Assembly: GCF_900313025.1 (NCBI RefSeq)
Contig: NZ_OMPQ01000013.1
Span: 124,001 to 188,000 of the forward strand
DNA: 64,000 nucleotides
Direction of reading: 5' to 3'
DNA from: Pseudophaeobacter sp. EL27
Lineage (GTDB): Bacteria; Pseudomonadota; Alphaproteobacteria; Rhodobacterales; Rhodobacteraceae
Part shown: positions 1 through 8,660 of the stretch, in pieces
Layout of the letters: every line of letters starts with the position of its first letter
How positions within the stretch are numbered: the first letter of the stretch is position 1
The notes under the pieces: model-generated
The model's database searches: none
Told to the model about the DNA's origin: nothing
The model's input: only the letters and a program-made list of their open reading frames with translations
Made by a program: the position numbers and the translations under genes

Positions 1-1358
1 CCTTCGCTATAGGCCAAAAGGAACAACTGCTCAAAGCGATCCAGCTCCACCCCGCCGCCAGTGACTGGCGAGGCCAGGAAGCGCAGCGTCTCGCTGTCTT
101 CAGCCCGTTTGCAAACCGCCAGATTAAAGGCCTGACAGCCCGCCAGGCGACCCTCTGCGCCTTCCAATGGCAGACAGGGTGACAGAGTGCCCGAGCCGAC
201 AAGGATCGTCAGCAAGCGGGAGATCTCCGCCCAGGTCATCTGGCCAAAGGCGCCCTGATCCAAAAGGCTGCGCACAGTGGCTGGCCCCGACCTAAGAGCC
301 TGAAGAATTGGGCCGTATTGCGCCTGATCCAGTGCAATCTCCCCCTGTCGCCAGGACAGCTTTATAGGTCCACCGCCAAAGCGTTTCACCAGTGCAAGTG
401 GGGTTTCGAACCAGGCCCCAATGGCCCCGCGTTCGGTATGGCGGCGACCGCCCTTTACAAACAGATCCGAGCGAAACTGCTCATTTACCAGAACATCCCG
501 CAGGCTTTCACGCCGCACCGGATCGCTTTCACCGTCAAGCACTGCAATTTGCTCAGCGGTCAGGCAAATGTCATCGACATGGTCCATCACGCAGGTCGGC
601 CCCAGAAAGTTCAACTTGGCCTCTGACAGCCCCCCTGCGAGATCAGCAAAATGAAACGGTGTCCAGTCAGCGTTGAACATTTCATGCGCAAGATAGTTTG
701 CTGACATCTTCCCGGTGTTCTTCAGCCCTGCACTGGCCATGGGGTTTGATTTGAAATACTGCGCCCCCGCCCCTTCCAGGGTCTTGGCGAAATTCAAGGC
801 TTCACCGATCCGCTCTTCCAGAGGCCCGGCGCCCTGTGCGGCGCGGTCCAGCAGAATGCGCCGCAATGGCATCATCGAGGCCCAGGCAGACAGGGAGTTA
901 TAGCTGACATAGACCATGCCGCCAGATTTCAATCGTCGGCTGATAAAATCAATGATCAGCTGCTGGTTTTCCTCTGAAACCCAGCTCATCACCCCGTGCA
1001 ATGCAATCACGTCGAACTGCTTGGGGAGGCTGTCTTCTTCCTCAAAATCTGCAAAGGAACGTTCATAGAAGTGGACGTTGTTCAGATCTGCCTCTGCGGC
1101 CAGATCGCGGGCACCGGCAATATGTGCCGGGTTAAAATCCATTGCATGAAAATCAATATGCGGATTGGCTGCCGCCAGTACGTTCGCCGTGAATCCCTGC
1201 CCGCAGCCCAGCTCGCAATAGGTCAAACCTGGCTGTGCCAGCCCATGCTTTTGCCCCTTTGAAGTTGCAGCCAGAGCCATAGCTGTGGGCGTCATGTCAT
1301 GGAAAAAGTCATGAGTATAATCAATTTCGGCCACGTAGCCGGAAGTCCAGTCACTCAT
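1..1358 (-). CDS. Class I SAM-dependent methyltransferase with C-terminal methyltransferase regulatory domain (3' end outside window)
   Basis: The reading frame runs from an ATG at 1358 on the minus strand, open for 452 codons, and off the left edge. The start has an AGAGG ribosome site. Residues 49-56 read ELGCGQGF, the glycine-rich SAM-binding motif of class I methyltransferases; an acidic residue (MDFNP) and a later FDVIALHGVMSWV segment fit the rest of that fold. The second half resembles the regulatory domain often fused to such enzymes (PF10119-like), including a winged-helix-like stretch near the visible end. The substrate is not evident; related proteins occur beside cell-surface or glycan genes. 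It is divergent from the next gene. Family confident, target unknown. Confidence 0.8.
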   Translation of the reverse strand, partial: MSDWTSGYVAEIDYTHDFFHDMTPTAMALAATSKGQKHGLAQPGLTYCELGCGQGFTANVLAAANPHIDFHAMDFNPAHIAGARDLAAEADLNNVHFYERSFADFEEEDSLPKQFDVIALHGVMSWVSEENQQLIIDFISRRLKSGGMVYVSYNSLSAWASMMPLRRILLDRAAQGAGPLEERIGEALNFAKTLEGAGAQYFKSNPMASAGLKNTGKMSANYLAHEMFNADWTPFHFADLAGGLSEAKLNFLGPTCVMDHVDDICLTAEQIAVLDGESDPVRRESLRDVLVNEQFRSDLFVKGGRRHTERGAIGAWFETPLALVKRFGGGPIKLSWRQGEIALDQAQYGPILQALRSGPATVRSLLDQGAFGQMTWAEISRLLTILVGSGTLSPCLPLEGAEGRLAGCQAFNLAVCKRAEDSETLRFLASPVTGGGVELDRFEQLFLLAYSE

Positions 1359-1699
1359 AGTTTACCTCTTGGTCTGTCTAGAAATATGACGCGTTGGGAC
1401 AAACTGTCTAAAATTGGTGATGAAGTGGTTAAGGTCACGCTATTTCGATTCAATTTTGTTGGCCGCCACAGGCCCCGCGGCTGGGAGGCATCCCCTCGGG
1501 GTGCGCTGGACTAGCCCAGGCATCAGCCAGAGCCACAGTTTTTTGACCGGTAACCAGAGCCTGTGTCAGCACCCTCCTAGGTCTTGCGCCGATCAATATA
1601 AACCACCTATGATTGCGATTCTTTCTAACCACACTACAAAGATGCGGTGTCGGTCACAGGGATACTCATCAATTTTTGGCCACTAATTCGGGGATGTAA
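1359..1699. other. Intergenic region between divergent genes
   Basis: These 341 bases must hold the promoters for the methyltransferase (leftward) and the membrane protein (rightward). A bulged hairpin is visible around 1489-1505 (GCATCCCC / GGGGTGC). I see no convincing gene, RNA or operator. Confidence 0.5.
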
Positions 1700-2902
1700 A
1701 TGTTTAGCTATTTCACAAACTCGCCACGCAAAAACTCCAACCTGCAGATGCTCTACCAGTTTCGCGACACCCTGCAGGCCAATCTCTTATCCGTGCCCGC
1801 AGATGATGCCGTAATCTCTCCCACCATGGCAGCCCTGCGCAACAAGACGCAGCAGATTCTCGATGCAGCGACCTTTACCTGGGCTGCGGCCTATCAAGCC
1901 GAAAAGATGTTGGCCCATATTCGGCCCAAAGAATCTTTGACCATAGAAATCACCAAACAGATTTCTGCCCTGGCAAAACTCGACCTCAAAGCCGCAGATC
2001 TGTTTAGCGAGGAACTAAAGGCGCTTACAGGCCAGGCGCGCCCCAAAAAGGGCGCGCAATCTGACCCCGCAGTGCCCCCCGCAAAAGCTTCTACTCCAGA
2101 GACACAGCCTGAGCAGCCAGCCCCAAAACCCAACGAGAAAGAAGCGCCCCCTAAAAACAAACAAACCATCCCAGCAAAATCCAAGCCCCTACAGGCAGAC
2201 GCCGCCACGGCTGGTGCCGCAGTTGAGACACCTAGTCAGAACGACTCTGAGGAAAGCCCTGACATCTTGGCCCTGCGTCACCTGCTGGAACGGGTGCTCA
2301 ACGATGTGCACTGGAAGTATTCGCAACGCTATTACATCCGGCTCATTGTTGATCGCTATTCTATGTTTGTGTTCTTTACAGGCGCCTTCCTGGCACTCCT
2401 GTTCTTTGGCACCCTGCTACTCATTGGCTACATGGACAAAGGCACGCCCGATGTCCTGAACTGGTCTTTTTCAGGCTTTTTCCTCGTCGTTGTGGCAGGG
2501 CTGCTGGGCGCGAGTTTCAGCGTGTTGAATCGTGATCGGTCGGTGATCGAGGGGAAGTCGATTGAGGAAACAATGCTGCAAACCGGATTTGCCAATGTCT
2601 TTTTGCGCATTGGCATCGGTGGGATCAGCGCCGCGATTTTATACTTCTTCTTTAATGCCGGATTGCTCACCGGAACACTCTTGCCCAATCTGGAGACCAT
2701 CGGCTTTACCCCCCTTTCCAACACCGACACCAATACCAAACCACTCGGCATTTTGGTGCCCAATGCGGATCTCAGCAAACTTCTGGTCTGGAGTTTTATT
2801 GCCGGCTTCTTTCAGCAGTTTGTTCCCAATGCACTCGACCGGGTCAAACAGGGTCAGGAAAAGCCGGAACCAGGCAAAGGGTCTGAAATAGAGAAGAACT
2901 AA
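1700..2902 (+). CDS. Uncharacterised membrane protein with proline/alanine-rich linker
   Basis: This 400-residue protein has a hydrophilic N-terminal half (residues 1-215) with predicted helices and a low-complexity Pro/Ala/Lys/Glu linker at about residues 115-175. Four hydrophobic segments follow at roughly 223-243, 255-274, 303-325 and 358-375, and the C-terminus is charged. There is no signal peptide, so the N-terminal half is probably cytoplasmic. I do not recognise a family. It converges with soxD and the two genes share a bidirectional terminator, so it is probably not part of the sulfur pathway. The start is the ATG after a GGGATG stretch; no better start is visible. The gene looks intact and its codon use is like its neighbours. 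Confidence 0.7.
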   Translation: MFSYFTNSPRKNSNLQMLYQFRDTLQANLLSVPADDAVISPTMAALRNKTQQILDAATFTWAAAYQAEKMLAHIRPKESLTIEITKQISALAKLDLKAADLFSEELKALTGQARPKKGAQSDPAVPPAKASTPETQPEQPAPKPNEKEAPPKNKQTIPAKSKPLQADAATAGAAVETPSQNDSEESPDILALRHLLERVLNDVHWKYSQRYYIRLIVDRYSMFVFFTGAFLALLFFGTLLLIGYMDKGTPDVLNWSFSGFFLVVVAGLLGASFSVLNRDRSVIEGKSIEETMLQTGFANVFLRIGIGGISAAILYFFFNAGLLTGTLLPNLETIGFTPLSNTDTNTKPLGILVPNADLSKLLVWSFIAGFFQQFVPNALDRVKQGQEKPEPGKGSEIEKN

Positions 2903-2925
2903 ACCACCATCAGGGCGTTCAGAAC

Positions 2926-2955
2926 AAAAAGGGGCGGATCAATTCCGCCCCCTTT
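2926..2955. terminator. Bidirectional rho-independent terminator
   Basis: A perfect 8-bp stem, GGGGCGGA (2931-2938) and TCCGCCCC (2944-2951), has a 5-base loop. It is preceded by AAAAA, which reads as TTTTT on the minus strand. It lies 29 bases past the soxD stop and 29 past the membrane-protein stop, so it can end both transcripts, most clearly the sox one. Confidence 0.85.
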
Positions 2956-2979
2956 GCCATCTCTCAAACCAGGTGAAGC

Positions 2980-4137
2980 TCAGTCAAAGCTTCTGAGATA
3001 GGCGATAACGGCTTCGATATCGCGTTCCTTGCGCAGGCCGGCAAAGGACATCTTGGTGCCCTTCATGAACTTGCGAGGCTTGGCCAGGAATGCCGCCAGG
3101 GCCTCTTCATTCCAGACCAGACCGTCTTCGCCAGCGGCCAGCATCGGTTTGGAGTATTTAAACCCCTCGACCTCGCCTGCACTTGCGCCAAAGATGCCAT
3201 TCAGGATCGGGCCTGTGCTGTTCTTGGCGCCCTCACCAACCTTGTGGCAGGCCTTGCACTTCTTGAACACCTTCGCACCCTTAGCGACCAATTCCGGATC
3301 CAGCGCCACTTCTTCGACCACGGGTTCTGCTGCCGCTTCAACCACGGCCTCTTCTGCGGTGGGCGCTTCGACTGCGGCCTCTTGAACCACGGCTTCGCTG
3401 GTCTCTTCTTCTGGCGTCACATCGAGCACCCGCGCCCGCATGGTGATTTCCACGCTGTCCTTACAATCGGACATGCAGGGCGCGGCCTTCCAGAAATGCG
3501 CCTCGCTTTGCAGTCGGTCATCCACAAAGAACCCTTCGGCATTGGGCAGCTCGACATCGGCAAATGTCTCGTTTGAGAGCACAAAATCATCATCCACCAG
3601 ATCGTTGGAGTAGAGGATATAGGCCACGATGGCATAGACCTCATCCGCTTCCAGCGTCTGCGCCGCGCCAAAGGGCATCGAACGGTTCACATAGTCCCAG
3701 GTGGTGGACAGATAGGGCCAGTAGGAACCCACCGTTTTCAACGGATCCTCATGATCCAGCGTGCCCTGCCCGCCGGCCAGTTTTGGCCAATTGTCGACGC
3801 CCTCGGCAAAGTCCCCGTGGCAAACGGCACATTTCTCGGCAAAGACTTCTTCGCCGGTCAGCGCATCACCAGATCCAACCGGCAGACCGGTGCCATCAGG
3901 GGAGACATCAATATCCCAGGCGGCAATCTCTTCCGGCAGAGCGGGACGGCCAAGGCCGTATTCCCCTGCAGTTGCGGCAGAGGCTGCAACGATGAAAGAG
4001 GCCGCCCAAGCCATACCCCGTCCGGCCGCAAGGCCGGGCAGCGCCCGTCCGCCCCCCTGGGCGGGCGCTTCGCTTTCCGCCCGCGGCCGGGAGCCGCCCT
4101 CATTGTTGCCCATCAAGACTTCAAGAAACTTCGACAT
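2980..4137 (-). CDS. soxD: SoxD, di-heme c-type cytochrome subunit of sulfane dehydrogenase SoxCD
   Basis: SoxD passes electrons from the molybdenum subunit SoxC to the respiratory chain during oxidation of the SoxY-bound sulfane sulfur in the periplasm. Two CxxCH heme sites are visible: Cys103-Ala-Val-Cys106-His107 and Cys294-Lys-Ala-Cys297-His298. An Ala/Val/Glu-rich linker joins the two cytochrome domains; the second resembles a class I cytochrome c. A hydrophobic export segment lies at about residues 42-57. The ATG at 4137 is chosen because GGGGAGG sits 6 bases upstream; it overlaps the end of soxC by 17 bases. An alternative ATG is at 4113. A CxxxC pair (CMSDC) between the domains is additional. 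It is the last gene before the terminator. Confidence 0.93.
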   Translation of the reverse strand: MSKFLEVLMGNNEGGSRPRAESEAPAQGGGRALPGLAAGRGMAWAASFIVAASAATAGEYGLGRPALPEEIAAWDIDVSPDGTGLPVGSGDALTGEEVFAEKCAVCHGDFAEGVDNWPKLAGGQGTLDHEDPLKTVGSYWPYLSTTWDYVNRSMPFGAAQTLEADEVYAIVAYILYSNDLVDDDFVLSNETFADVELPNAEGFFVDDRLQSEAHFWKAAPCMSDCKDSVEITMRARVLDVTPEEETSEAVVQEAAVEAPTAEEAVVEAAAEPVVEEVALDPELVAKGAKVFKKCKACHKVGEGAKNSTGPILNGIFGASAGEVEGFKYSKPMLAAGEDGLVWNEEALAAFLAKPRKFMKGTKMSFAGLRKERDIEAVIAYLRSFD

Positions 4138-5413
4138 TTTCTGCCTCCCCATCTGCCTTGACCCACCAGGTCTGGATGGCGTTGTTGTGATAGATCGAAT
4201 TGAGACCGCGCACCGCGCGCAGCTCTGTCTTGGTCGGCTGCACATAGCCGGAGCTGTCGCGCGCCCGGCTTTGCAGCAGCATTTCCGAGCCGTCCCAATT
4301 GGTATCGAGGTAAAAGCGCGTCAGCGCCTTGTCAGTGCCTGGCGCACCCAGACGCGCCTGGGTCCAGGTCTTGCCACCATCAATCGACACATCGACGCCA
4401 GTGATCGCACCGCGACCGGACCAGGCGAGCCCGGTGATTACCAAGGGGCCCTTGCCATGGGTGATCGGCGCCTGCGGGCTGGGGCTAGTGACAACGGATT
4501 TGGCATCCATCTCCCAGGTCCATTTCCGGGCCGAGCCATCTTCCATGGTGTCGGTATATTTTGAGGTCTCCTCGCGGCTTTCCACCGGGCCATCCATGAC
4601 CTCGATGCGGCGCAGCCACTTGATCCACATATTGCCTTCCCAGCCGGGCACAACCAGTCGCACCGGATATCCGTGCTCCTTGCGCAGGGCCTCGCCATTG
4701 GCCTTAAAGGCCACCAGCACATCGTCCAGCGCCTTTTCCAGCGGGATGGAACGCCCGTTCGAGGAAGCATCTGCGCCCTCGACATAGACCCATTTGTCCT
4801 TGAAATCACCCGCTGCCGCCAAGCCCGCTTCTTCCAGCAGGGTGCGCAGCGACACACCGGAATATTCCATATTGTGGATCATGCCATGGGTAAACTGCGC
4901 GCCATTGAGCTGTGCGCCCGCCCATTCCATGCCGGAGTTGGCAGCACATTCGCAGAAATACACCCTATTCTCGCGCGGGAAACGCTCCAGATCGGCATAG
5001 GAGAACACCAAAGGTGTATCGACCAGGCCATTGATCATCAGGCGGTAGTCCTGCTTGGTCAGCTCGATGGCGCCGGAGTGGTGACGCTCAAAGGCGCAGC
5101 CCTGCGGGGTGATGGTGCCGTCGAGCGCGTGAATGGGCGTGAAGTTGATCGAGGAAATCGTATCCGCCGTCAGCCATTCCACATTGCGGCGCACCACGTC
5201 CTGTTCAAACTGGATTGGCATACCGTAAGGCGCGGCATCAACGCCGTCACCCAATCCGCTGGCCCAGTCCTGCACCTCGGTGATCAGGGGGTCCGGTGTT
5301 GCGGCCTGTGCTGCCTGGCTCGTGCCAACGGCGGCGGCCCCTACTCCGGTTGCCGCCGCACCGGCCAGAAACTGGCGGCGTGAGGGGGCAAAATCATCTG
5401 CTTTATCGCTCAT
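4121..5413 (-). CDS. soxC: SoxC, molybdopterin subunit of sulfane dehydrogenase
   Basis: SoxC is a sulfite-oxidase-family molybdoenzyme that, with SoxD, oxidises the sulfane sulfur left on SoxY, so thiosulfate is fully oxidised without storing sulfur globules. The N-terminus has a Tat signal (SRRQFLAG, then an Ala/Gly-rich core). The CECAAN segment carries Cys154 and Cys156; Cys156 aligns with the molybdenum-ligating cysteine of sulfite oxidases. The C-terminal half matches the dimerisation domain. The length of 430 residues is normal. AAGGAG lies 6-10 bases before the ATG. A separate operator palindrome (5437-5452) and a hairpin upstream suggest soxCD has its own promoter. Confidence 0.96.
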   Translation of the reverse strand: MSDKADDFAPSRRQFLAGAAATGVGAAAVGTSQAAQAATPDPLITEVQDWASGLGDGVDAAPYGMPIQFEQDVVRRNVEWLTADTISSINFTPIHALDGTITPQGCAFERHHSGAIELTKQDYRLMINGLVDTPLVFSYADLERFPRENRVYFCECAANSGMEWAGAQLNGAQFTHGMIHNMEYSGVSLRTLLEEAGLAAAGDFKDKWVYVEGADASSNGRSIPLEKALDDVLVAFKANGEALRKEHGYPVRLVVPGWEGNMWIKWLRRIEVMDGPVESREETSKYTDTMEDGSARKWTWEMDAKSVVTSPSPQAPITHGKGPLVITGLAWSGRGAITGVDVSIDGGKTWTQARLGAPGTDKALTRFYLDTNWDGSEMLLQSRARDSSGYVQPTKTELRAVRGLNSIYHNNAIQTWWVKADGEAENVEVS

Positions 5414-5436
5414 CTCTTGTCTCCTTACATCGACAA

Positions 5437-5452
5437 ATTCATCATTGTGAAT
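5437..5452. promoter_or_regulatory. Putative SoxR operator upstream of soxC
   Basis: The sequence is ATTC-N8-GAAT, within a longer AATTCA-N6-TGAATT palindrome at 5436-5453. It lies 24 bases upstream of the soxC start. The same palindrome with identical spacing is found before soxX, and the core is also found before soxB. As I recall, ATTC-N8-GAAT is the operator type reported for SqrR, a relative of SoxR. Confidence 0.7.
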
Positions 5453-5481
5453 TCATCAGCGCAAAAAATTTTGATCATCAA

Positions 5482-5513
5482 ACGCCTTGCCAAAAGGATC
5501 TATGGCAAGGCGT
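5482..5513 (-). terminator. Hairpin after soxB, possible terminator or RNA-processing site
   Basis: A perfect 10-bp stem pairs ACGCCTTGCC (5482-5491) with GGCAAGGCGT (5504-5513) across a 12-base loop, 11 bases past the soxB stop. On the minus strand a T-rich run (AAAATTTTTT) follows only after about 11 bases, so it is not a textbook terminator; partial termination or transcript-end protection is plausible. Confidence 0.55.
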
Positions 5514-5524
5514 CGGGGCGGGCC

Positions 5525-7222
5525 TTAGGCGCCGACCACGTTGACCGATGTGTTGGGGGTGACGGAAACCGTTCCCTGTTTGCGAATGTGGTCCTCGACC
5601 ACATCCCAGATCATTGGGCCTTCGGTGCCCTCGTTGACGCTGGCCCAGCCAGAAACCACATAAGATTTGCTGGCGTCGATTTTCTCACCGGTTTTCAGCA
5701 GGGTCATTTCACTGATGCGTTCGCCCTGTGGCTTGGTGATATCAATCCGGTAGCCCATGCCACCAATGCGGACCATATCGCCGCCCTGCTGGTAATAGGG
5801 ATCGGGGTTAAAGATGTTATCGGCCACATCCTCCAGAATCACCTTGATGAATTCACCCGTCATTTCTGAACGATAAGCAGCGCCGTAGCTCATCGAAGTG
5901 ACGTTCCAGATGTCTTCGCGGGTGATGTCATCGCCTGGGTTCAGTGAGGGCCCCCAGCGCACGCCCGGCGACATGGCAATATCGGCCTCGCGCTCGCTCA
6001 GCAGCGCGTCACAGATCAGATCATCCCAGGTGCCGTTGAAGTTGCCACGACGATAGAGCAGCGAGTCGGTCTTGCCGATCACCTCGGACAGTTGATCCGC
6101 ATAGGGCGCGCGCTGCTCGTCGATCAGTTTCGAGATCACCGGGTCGGGCGCAATCACATCCGAGAAGATCGGGATCAGCTTGTGGCGAATGCCCATCATC
6201 TGGCCGTCGCGCACATCCAGGTCAACGCGGCTGACAAATTTACCGTTGGATCCCGAGGCGATGATATGGGTTTTGCCCACCAAAACCGGCTCGGGCAGCG
6301 CGTCATGGGTATGGCCGGACAGGATCACATCAATGCCGGTGACCACACCGGCCATTTTCTTGTCGACGTCAAAGCCATTGTGACTCAGCACCACAACCAC
6401 ATCGGCACCGGCGGCGCGGACCTCATCGACCATTTCCTGCATGTGCTCGTCTCGAATACCAAAGGAGTACTCCGGGAACATCCAGCCAGGATTGGCGATG
6501 GGCATATAGGGGAAGGCCTGACCGATCACCGCCACCTTGGCACCACCTCGGTCAAAGAATTTGTAGGGTTTGAACAGTTCGGCGGGCTCATCCCACTCGC
6601 TGTCAAAGATGTTCTGGCCAAGGGCAGCAAAGGGCAGGCCCTCGACAATCTCGTTGACGCGATCAGAACCCAGGGTGAACTCCCAGTGGAAGGTCATCGC
6701 ATCGGGTTTCAGCGCGTTCATTACATTGACCATGTCCTGACCAGCGGTCTGGTGGCAGGTGTAGGAGCCATGCCAGGTGTCGCCGCCATCCAGCAGCAGC
6801 GCATCGGGGCGATCCGCACGGATGGCATTGATCACGGTGGCAACGCGGTCCATGCCCCCGACCCGGCCATAGCCCTGCGCTAATGAGGAGAAATCATCAT
6901 GGGTCAATGCATAGGCAGAGGGGCTGCCATCGGCGATGCCATAGGCCTTGCGGAAGTCCGCGCCAGTGACATGCGGCACATGCCCCTTGTTGCCACCAAC
7001 GCCCAGGTTGACCGAAGGTTCGCGGAAATAGATCGGTTTCAGCTGCGCGTGAATATCAGTGATATGGATCAGGCTGATATTGCCAAAGGTGTCAAACTGC
7101 AGCAGCTGGTCCTGAGTCAGGCTCTGCTGCGCGGCCAGACGACCCCAGTTGCCAAAGCCAGAAGCGCCAACCAGAGCGGAGGCGGCCATCGATACCTGCA
7201 AAAAATCACGGCGCGAGATCAT
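5525..7222 (-). CDS. soxB: SoxB, di-manganese thiosulfohydrolase
   Basis: SoxB hydrolyses the terminal sulfone group from the SoxY-bound cysteine S-thiosulfonate, releasing sulfate in the periplasm. The 565-residue protein has a Tat signal (SRRDFLQVSMAAS). It has the metallophosphatase/5'-nucleotidase fold: HITDIHAQ near residue 54 and LLLDGGDTWHGSYTC carry metal ligands, and GHTHDALP carries the distal histidines. The WHGSYT segment is typical of SoxB and separates it from true nucleotidases such as the one at 38306-39889. It is preceded by a terminator-like hairpin and an ATTC-N8-GAAT operator, so it may be its own transcription unit. Confidence 0.96.
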   Translation of the reverse strand: MISRRDFLQVSMAASALVGASGFGNWGRLAAQQSLTQDQLLQFDTFGNISLIHITDIHAQLKPIYFREPSVNLGVGGNKGHVPHVTGADFRKAYGIADGSPSAYALTHDDFSSLAQGYGRVGGMDRVATVINAIRADRPDALLLDGGDTWHGSYTCHQTAGQDMVNVMNALKPDAMTFHWEFTLGSDRVNEIVEGLPFAALGQNIFDSEWDEPAELFKPYKFFDRGGAKVAVIGQAFPYMPIANPGWMFPEYSFGIRDEHMQEMVDEVRAAGADVVVVLSHNGFDVDKKMAGVVTGIDVILSGHTHDALPEPVLVGKTHIIASGSNGKFVSRVDLDVRDGQMMGIRHKLIPIFSDVIAPDPVISKLIDEQRAPYADQLSEVIGKTDSLLYRRGNFNGTWDDLICDALLSEREADIAMSPGVRWGPSLNPGDDITREDIWNVTSMSYGAAYRSEMTGEFIKVILEDVADNIFNPDPYYQQGGDMVRIGGMGYRIDITKPQGERISEMTLLKTGEKIDASKSYVVSGWASVNEGTEGPMIWDVVEDHIRKQGTVSVTPNTSVNVVGA

Positions 7223-7268
7223 ATCTATCTGTCATCCTGTGCGATCATAGCCAGCAAACATGATTCAC

Positions 7269-7284
7269 ATTCGCATCTATGAAT
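7269..7284. promoter_or_regulatory. Putative SoxR operator upstream of soxB
   Basis: Perfect ATTC (7269-7272), eight bases, GAAT (7281-7284). It lies between the soxA/soxB terminator and the soxB start, 47 bases upstream of the ATG. The outer bases are less symmetric than at soxX and soxC, so it may bind more weakly. Confidence 0.6.
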
Positions 7285-7297
7285 TCGTTTAAAGCGA

Positions 7298-7329
7298 AAC
7301 ACCCCGCGCCAGCAAGGACGCGGGGTGTT
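7298..7329 (-). terminator. Intercistronic terminator between soxA and soxB
   Basis: A perfect 11-bp stem, AACACCCCGCG (7298-7308) and CGCGGGGTGTT (7319-7329), has a 10-base loop and lies 7 bases past the soxA stop. Reading leftward it is followed by TTTCGCTTTAAA. It should end or attenuate transcription of soxXYZA before soxB. Confidence 0.75.
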
Positions 7330-7336
7330 GGTGTGT

Positions 7337-8188
7337 TTAGTTACGGACCGAGGGGCCTTCGACGGCCAGGCCGTTGCCGCGCGAGGCGACATAAAGCTCA
7401 AGTGCGACAAAATCGGACGAGCCGGGCTTGTAGGTCTCGGCGCGGGTGTCCCGCACGCAGCCTTTAAAGCGGGCATGCACGTTGTTGAGCTTGGCGTTTT
7501 TCAGACGGTAGGTTGGGAAACCGTTGATCTGGCCCTGGCTCAGGTGATCCGCGCGGATCATCAGCCCATAGCTGTCCTCGTGGCAATTGGCGCAGGAGAG
7601 TTCCAGCTGACCGGTGCGGGCATAGTACATTTCCTTGCCCTGCTCCCAGACCGACTGAACGGGACCGTCGATAGCCACATTGACCGGCATGCCACGCGAT
7701 TGCACCGAGATCAGCGCTTCCATCGCAGTCATGTCACCGCCAGTGTATTTCCAGGCCTTGGCGCCCATCTGGTTTTCGCGGCAGTCATTGACCTGCATCG
7801 CCAATGTGCGAACTTCGCCAGCTGTCTCGTTCCACTTTGGATAGACCGCGCGAACGCCCGCCATGCTCTCCTCCACGTCATCATGGCAGGAAGCACAGGA
7901 TTTGCCCTCGGAGCCGTCAGCGGTTTCCCAGGCGTCCATCGCCTTGTCGACAAAAACCATGGCGGGGTTTTCAAAATCATCCATCTGCAGAGCCTGGGTC
8001 TCATCCGAGCGGAAGTGCCAGCCCGACATCACCTCATCCATGACATCGGATAGATGCGCAGGAGCGGCGGTCTTGGTCACCAGGGTTTCTTCTTCGTTGA
8101 GTACCAGCGTGTCATCATCCGCATCCGCATAGGCGGAGAGCGGCAGGCTCAGTGCGACAGCAATGGCGGTAAGCGCCTTATAGTTCAT
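7337..8188 (-). CDS. soxA: SoxA, di-heme L-cysteine S-thiosulfotransferase subunit
   Basis: With SoxX, SoxA oxidatively couples thiosulfate to the SoxY carrier cysteine in the periplasm. A Sec signal (residues 1-22, ending SAYADA) leads the 283-residue protein. Two heme sites are present, Cys98-Ala-Ser-Cys101-His102 and Cys199-Ala-Asn-Cys202-His203, so this is the di-heme form. Cys244, in KGCVRDTRAE, matches the active-site heme ligand that becomes a cysteine persulfide. GGAGGACAAGGA precedes the ATG. A hairpin in the 75-base gap to soxZ may adjust message levels. Confidence 0.95.
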   Translation of the reverse strand: MNYKALTAIAVALSLPLSAYADADDDTLVLNEEETLVTKTAAPAHLSDVMDEVMSGWHFRSDETQALQMDDFENPAMVFVDKAMDAWETADGSEGKSCASCHDDVEESMAGVRAVYPKWNETAGEVRTLAMQVNDCRENQMGAKAWKYTGGDMTAMEALISVQSRGMPVNVAIDGPVQSVWEQGKEMYYARTGQLELSCANCHEDSYGLMIRADHLSQGQINGFPTYRLKNAKLNNVHARFKGCVRDTRAETYKPGSSDFVALELYVASRGNGLAVEGPSVRN

Positions 8189-8210
8189 TCCTTGTCCTCC
8201 CTTGGGTATC

Positions 8211-8238
8211 CACCCGGGCCACAGATGTGGCCAGGGTG
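8211..8238 (-). other. Intercistronic hairpin between soxZ and soxA
   Basis: CACCC pairs with GGGTG outside GGCCACA/TGTGGCC, with one mismatch and a 2-base tip. No T-run follows in the direction of transcription, so a role in RNA stability or processing is more likely than termination. Confidence 0.5.
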
Positions 8239-8263
8239 CCGTGCCTTTGAGATCCGGAAGGGA

Positions 8264-8593
8264 TCAGGCCATAGCGACCGATTTGGTCGCGTCGTAGACC
8301 GACCCATCATCGTCGTACCAGGTGAATTTGAAATCACCGGCTTCGGGCACGATGGCCTCGAACTGGAAATAGGGGTTGGTCGAAACCGCGGGTTCGATGG
8401 TGATGTCTGTCACCAGCTGACCGTTGAATTCGCAGGTAAAGCGATTGATGATCGAGCGCGGGATGATATTGCCCTCTTTATCCTTGCGCTGGCCGCTTTC
8501 CATCTGGTGGCTGATCAGGGTCTTGATGGTGATCGCCTCACCAGGGGTTGCCTTCTTGGGGACTTTGACGCGGGGTTTTACACCGGATGCCAT
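8264..8593 (-). CDS. soxZ: SoxZ, sulfur carrier partner of SoxY
   Basis: SoxZ forms the heterodimer with SoxY that carries all sulfur intermediates of the pathway. The 109-residue protein has no signal peptide and is normally exported with SoxY by the Tat route. It starts MASGVKPRVKVPKKA and has the immunoglobulin-like beta pattern and a C-terminal FTWYDDDGSVYDATK stretch typical of the family. A GAAGGAG motif lies upstream of the ATG. It follows soxY with a 67-base gap and precedes soxA, the usual X-Y-Z-A order. Confidence 0.95.
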   Translation of the reverse strand: MASGVKPRVKVPKKATPGEAITIKTLISHQMESGQRKDKEGNIIPRSIINRFTCEFNGQLVTDITIEPAVSTNPYFQFEAIVPEAGDFKFTWYDDDGSVYDATKSVAMA

Positions 8594-8660
8594 GTCTTAA
8601 ACTCCTTCGTATTCAGGCCGTATTGCAGGCCGTAATCGGGTATCAGCGGGGCTGAATGGA

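Noticed and set aside
2903-2979. soxE, soxF or soxGH genes after soxD
   Set aside because: The cluster ends at a strong terminator and the next gene is an unrelated membrane protein on the other strand.
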